Positions 61,530 through 64,000 of a DNA stretch of 64,000 bases are shown one piece after another (position 1 is the stretch's first letter; every line of letters starts with the position of its first letter). The DNA is taken from NCBI GenBank assembly GCA_914767885.1, contig CAJZBQ010000002.1, forward strand, positions 62,001 to 126,000, in the 5' to 3' direction. This DNA comes from Blepharisma stoltei. Lineage: Eukaryota > Ciliophora > Heterotrichea > Heterotrichida > Blepharismidae. Both the position numbers and the translations under genes were made by a program. Under the pieces are notes generated by a model, which saw only the letters and a list, made by a program, of their open reading frames with translations, was not told the DNA's origin and did not search any database.

Positions 61530-64000
61530 ATGGCTAGCCCAAATAGAGAAGATTTAGTCCTCAAATGTATCGATGGTAAATACAAAGGCCGATTCATCTA
61601 TGTGAACCCGAATGTAAACTAAAATTAGTCAGAAGGCGAAAAATTTGGGTCAGGAAATCCAGAGGTCGATGGCTTAACCATTTCTATAGAAAATGTTGGG
61701 CTTGATACCCGACATGCCAAAATTGAATACAGCAATGGCCACTACTACCTAACTGACTTAGGCAGCTCAAGCGGAACTTGAATAAAAATCCCACAAGATC
61801 CAGAAGTATCAGAAGTCCTTGACCTCGGAAAAATCATAAAATTAGGCAATATTGATCTTGAAGTCACTGAAGGAAAAGAAGTAAATTTATCTGATAACTG
61901 GGCAGATATGTTTAAACATGAATATTTATTATTAAAATCAATAGGAGAATTTACACTTGACGATTTTTTGAATATTAATATACAGGTTCTTGATATGAGT
62001 AAAGAAAATAAACAGGATTTAGGAAATGCACAAAAATCTTTAATAAAGTGGCCGAAGAAATTAAGATCGGTTAGACTGTCTTCAAATATGCTTACAATTG
62101 AAATTGGCTGAAAACCGGTAATTATTGGAAGCTCGTCTGAGTGTGATGTAGTTATTCCTACATTGGATGACCAATTGGTAAAGATATACTATGAAGACAA
62201 TAAATATTGGATGACAAATCTCAGCGAAAAAGCCTCTTCAGCTTTTAGAAAGCTAAAAGAAGGAGAAAAATATTTGATTAGACCTGGAATAAATTTTAAA
62301 ATTGGAGAAGTTGAGTTTAGCACCTCACGGTTTAATGTTGGGTTAGATTAGATTAGATTATGTGCTGTGTGTTTATAGTCCCCACTTCCAAGATACCATG
62401 CATTCCGCAGCAACAAGTCGTTGCGGGGTGGGCTCCCTCAAGGCAACTTAGGCCCGGGCCGAACCCCCCGGTTTCTCGGTAGTGCATTTCCCTTTGACCC
62501 GAATGGGTTTTGCAGGAACCACCATTCCAACCCAAGCGCCAGTATCACCACTTCGCTTGGCCAGATCGCCCCTTACAGGAAACCTTTTAAACTGGAGAGA
62601 CTTGCGCCCTTGAGATCGTCGTCGAGCTTCGCCTTCTCTTGAGCAGCTCTTCGCACCCAAAAACCACGTCCGGATATGCATAGGGACATCCGTCACTGCC
62701 ATTTTATGTATATGGTTTAATGTTGGGTATTGAAGTGAAGTAGGCTTAAGACCGACAATGGAAGATGCTCATCAAATTATTGATAATTTGTTTATAGATA
62801 ATGAAAAAACATTATCATATTATGCAGTATACGATGGCCATGGCGGATCAATATGCTCTAACTCTTTTTATATTAAAAATATCATAATTTAAGATTAAGA
62901 TTAAGATTACGCTGGGTATTTAAGGTCCCTACTACGTCCGAGGTCGCATGCCACGGTTTTCCCGTGTGGTGGCAGAGCGTTCACCAAGCCCGGGCCGAAA
63001 CCCCCGGTTTCTCGGTAGAGGTATTGTCAAGGGCCGTCTTATACCGGCTTTGCTGACCACCTCCATTTCCAACTTGGATCGTCGCCTAAGTTTACGCCAA
63101 CTCCGCTTCGTCGTCCGCCAGATCTGCCCATTGAAGGGCACCTTTTCAACTGGAGAGACCCCCGTCTCGATGTCTAACTCGCCTCCCCTCTTTTTCGGTC
63201 ATCCCGAGAAAGAACTCAACAGCTTTCGCCATTCGGGGCGAGCCACTAAAGCAGCTTAGGCAGGTAATTCACCCTGCCTCATTTCGGGCACTCACTGGGC
63301 TGAGCGCTGCTGGCAAAAAGAAGTCACGAATAACTGCCCATGGGTCTGGTCGCAAAAACAGCGGTTCTCGCGCTTAGGCCTCTCGCTTCGAGGTCCCGGA
63401 CGTTGTTGGGCTAATTCCTGGCTCCAAAAACCATGCCCGGATATACATGGGTAACCACCACTGGGAGGGTGGGTCGGTCGCCATACGCCATTTTATGTAT
63501 ATAAAAAAAATATCATAATAAAGCCATAATTTTTATATCACATCGAAAGCCTGTTTAATTTTGCATTAATTGTAAAAGTAATCATGATGGAGTGAGTTTT
63601 TAAAAAATAATCTTCACAAAATTATCAAAAAAAAAATAAAAAATTATGAAATCGAGCATTGGCCAAGACAAATTGCTAGATCTTGTATAGAATGCGACCA
63701 GCTTTTTTACGAAACTTATAAAGCTCAAGCAAACTCTGTAGGCTCCACAGCAGTAATTTCGATAATTTTGGGAAACCGCATAATAGTTTGTAATATAGGA
63801 GATAGCAGAGCAGTTTTATCAAGAAATGGAGCTCCAATACAGCTTTCTAGAGATCATAAACCAACTCTGCCAGATGAATCGAAAAGAATTGAAGAAAACG
63901 GTGGAAATGTGATTTTTGGAAGAGTTCAAGGCAAATTAGCAGTTTCAAGAGCCTTTGGAGACTTTGAATTTAAAGAAAATCAATGTTTAGAAGACGAAGA
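61530..64000 (+). CDS. FHA-FHA-PP2C protein phosphatase (3' partial)
   Basis: Start MASPNREDLVLKC; a 15-nt intron (61614-61628) follows NPN. FHA 1: YKGRFIYVNPN, FGSGNPEVDGLTISIEN, RHAKIEY, LGSSSGTWIKI (Trp is TGA). A helical linker, then a second FHA-like fold: KPVIIGSSSECDVVIPTLDD, VKIYYEDNKYWMTNLS. After the first IES the PP2C domain begins: SEVGLRPTMEDAH, VYDGHGGS (metal-binding Asp and Gly), then GSTAVISIILGNRIIVCNIGDSRAVLSRNG, LSRDHKP and AVSRAFGD. FHA domains bind phosphothreonine, so the enzyme is probably directed to phosphorylated partners. The end lies beyond the window. Confidence 0.88.
61614..61628 (+). other. 15-nt intron
   Basis: GTAAACTAAAATTAG removes TAA and TAG and joins VNPN to SEGEKFG. 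Confidence 0.92.
62335..62719 (-). mobile_element. IES, 385 nt, family A retroelement with target duplication
   Basis: GGTTTAATGTTGGG duplicated on both sides. Minus-strand element starts TATACATAAAATGGCAGTG, ends GGGACTATAAACACACAGC with a TAATC tail. Excision uses the TA inside the duplication and joins STSRF to NVGYWSEV. Confidence 0.9.
62876..63609 (-). mobile_element. IES, ~734 nt, short IES carrying a family A retroelement
   Basis: A family A element (about 62885-63512, minus strand, TATACATAAAATGGCGTATGG to CCTTAAATACCCAGC plus TAATCT tail) flanked by the repeat AAAATATCATAAT lies within an AT-rich stretch. TA-to-TA removal of the whole joins SICSNSFYI to NLHKIIKK. Boundaries are approximate. 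Confidence 0.7.

Noticed and set aside
62350..63510. GC-rich blocks as bacterial contamination or rRNA
   Set aside because: They have target duplications, shared ATAAAATGG starts and tails, lie inside genes and contain no bacterial ORFs or rRNA motifs.
1..64000. Many genes appear split by TGA stop codons and might be pseudogenes
   Set aside because: TGA falls at conserved Trp positions (DHHC-IW, WD40 blade ends, DIWSLG in kinases), so it is a sense codon here.

Overview
The window reads as ciliate germline (micronuclear) DNA, most likely Blepharisma or a close heterotrich. Four things seen in the sequence say so. (1) UGA is read as tryptophan in nearly every conserved gene (gamma-tubulin excepted), and genes end in TAA or TAG. 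(2) Introns are 15-16 nt with GT..AG ends. (3) Conserved genes (gamma-tubulin, importin-5, enkurin, CK1, PKG, CX9C subunit) are broken by non-coding inserts that restore the reading frame exactly when cut from one TA to another, the behaviour of internal eliminated sequences (IESs). (4) Some of these inserts are copies of a ~400 bp MITE with CTCCGTGAGCGAAC termini, which I believe is the published Blepharisma BogoMITE. The species call and the MITE name come from memory, not a search. IES coordinates below leave out the left TA and include the right TA; all junctions are inferred from frame and family alignment, not from macronuclear reads.

Layout. 1-5.2 kb: end of a coiled-coil gene, a diacylglycerol kinase and a coiled-coil protein on the minus strand. 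5.3-7.2 kb: decayed repeats. 7.2-11.8 kb: a large WD40/membrane protein with four IESs. 13.1-19.6 kb: an amino-acid permease and a heavily interrupted unknown gene. 20.3-25.7 kb: enkurin, casein kinase 1 and centrin. 25.9-26.2 kb: two tRNA-Cys. 27.3-36.3 kb (minus strand): ankyrin protein, TM-RING E3 ligase, cyclic-nucleotide-dependent kinase, two small genes and an RNA-binding protein. 36.6-40.5 kb: a NEK kinase fused to IFT57, then a CX9C mitochondrial protein. 40.8-44.7 kb: tandem GH16 glucanases. 45.1-55.9 kb: unknown protein, DHHC acyltransferase, gamma-tubulin, importin-5 and a UBA-containing CAMK-like kinase. 57.3-64 kb: CBM20 protein, MFS transporter and an FHA-FHA-PP2C phosphatase running off the edge.

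Many genes fit a cilium or basal-body organism (centrin, gamma-tubulin, enkurin, IFT57, NEK, PKG). The most interesting material is the NEK-IFT57 fusion, a possible class of 26-28 nt IESs, IESs nested within IESs (MITE in MITE, retroelement in MITE, retroelement in retroelement, retroelement in short IES), and a set of GC-rich short retroelements that share both termini but carry a different 4-6 nt tail repeat in each copy.
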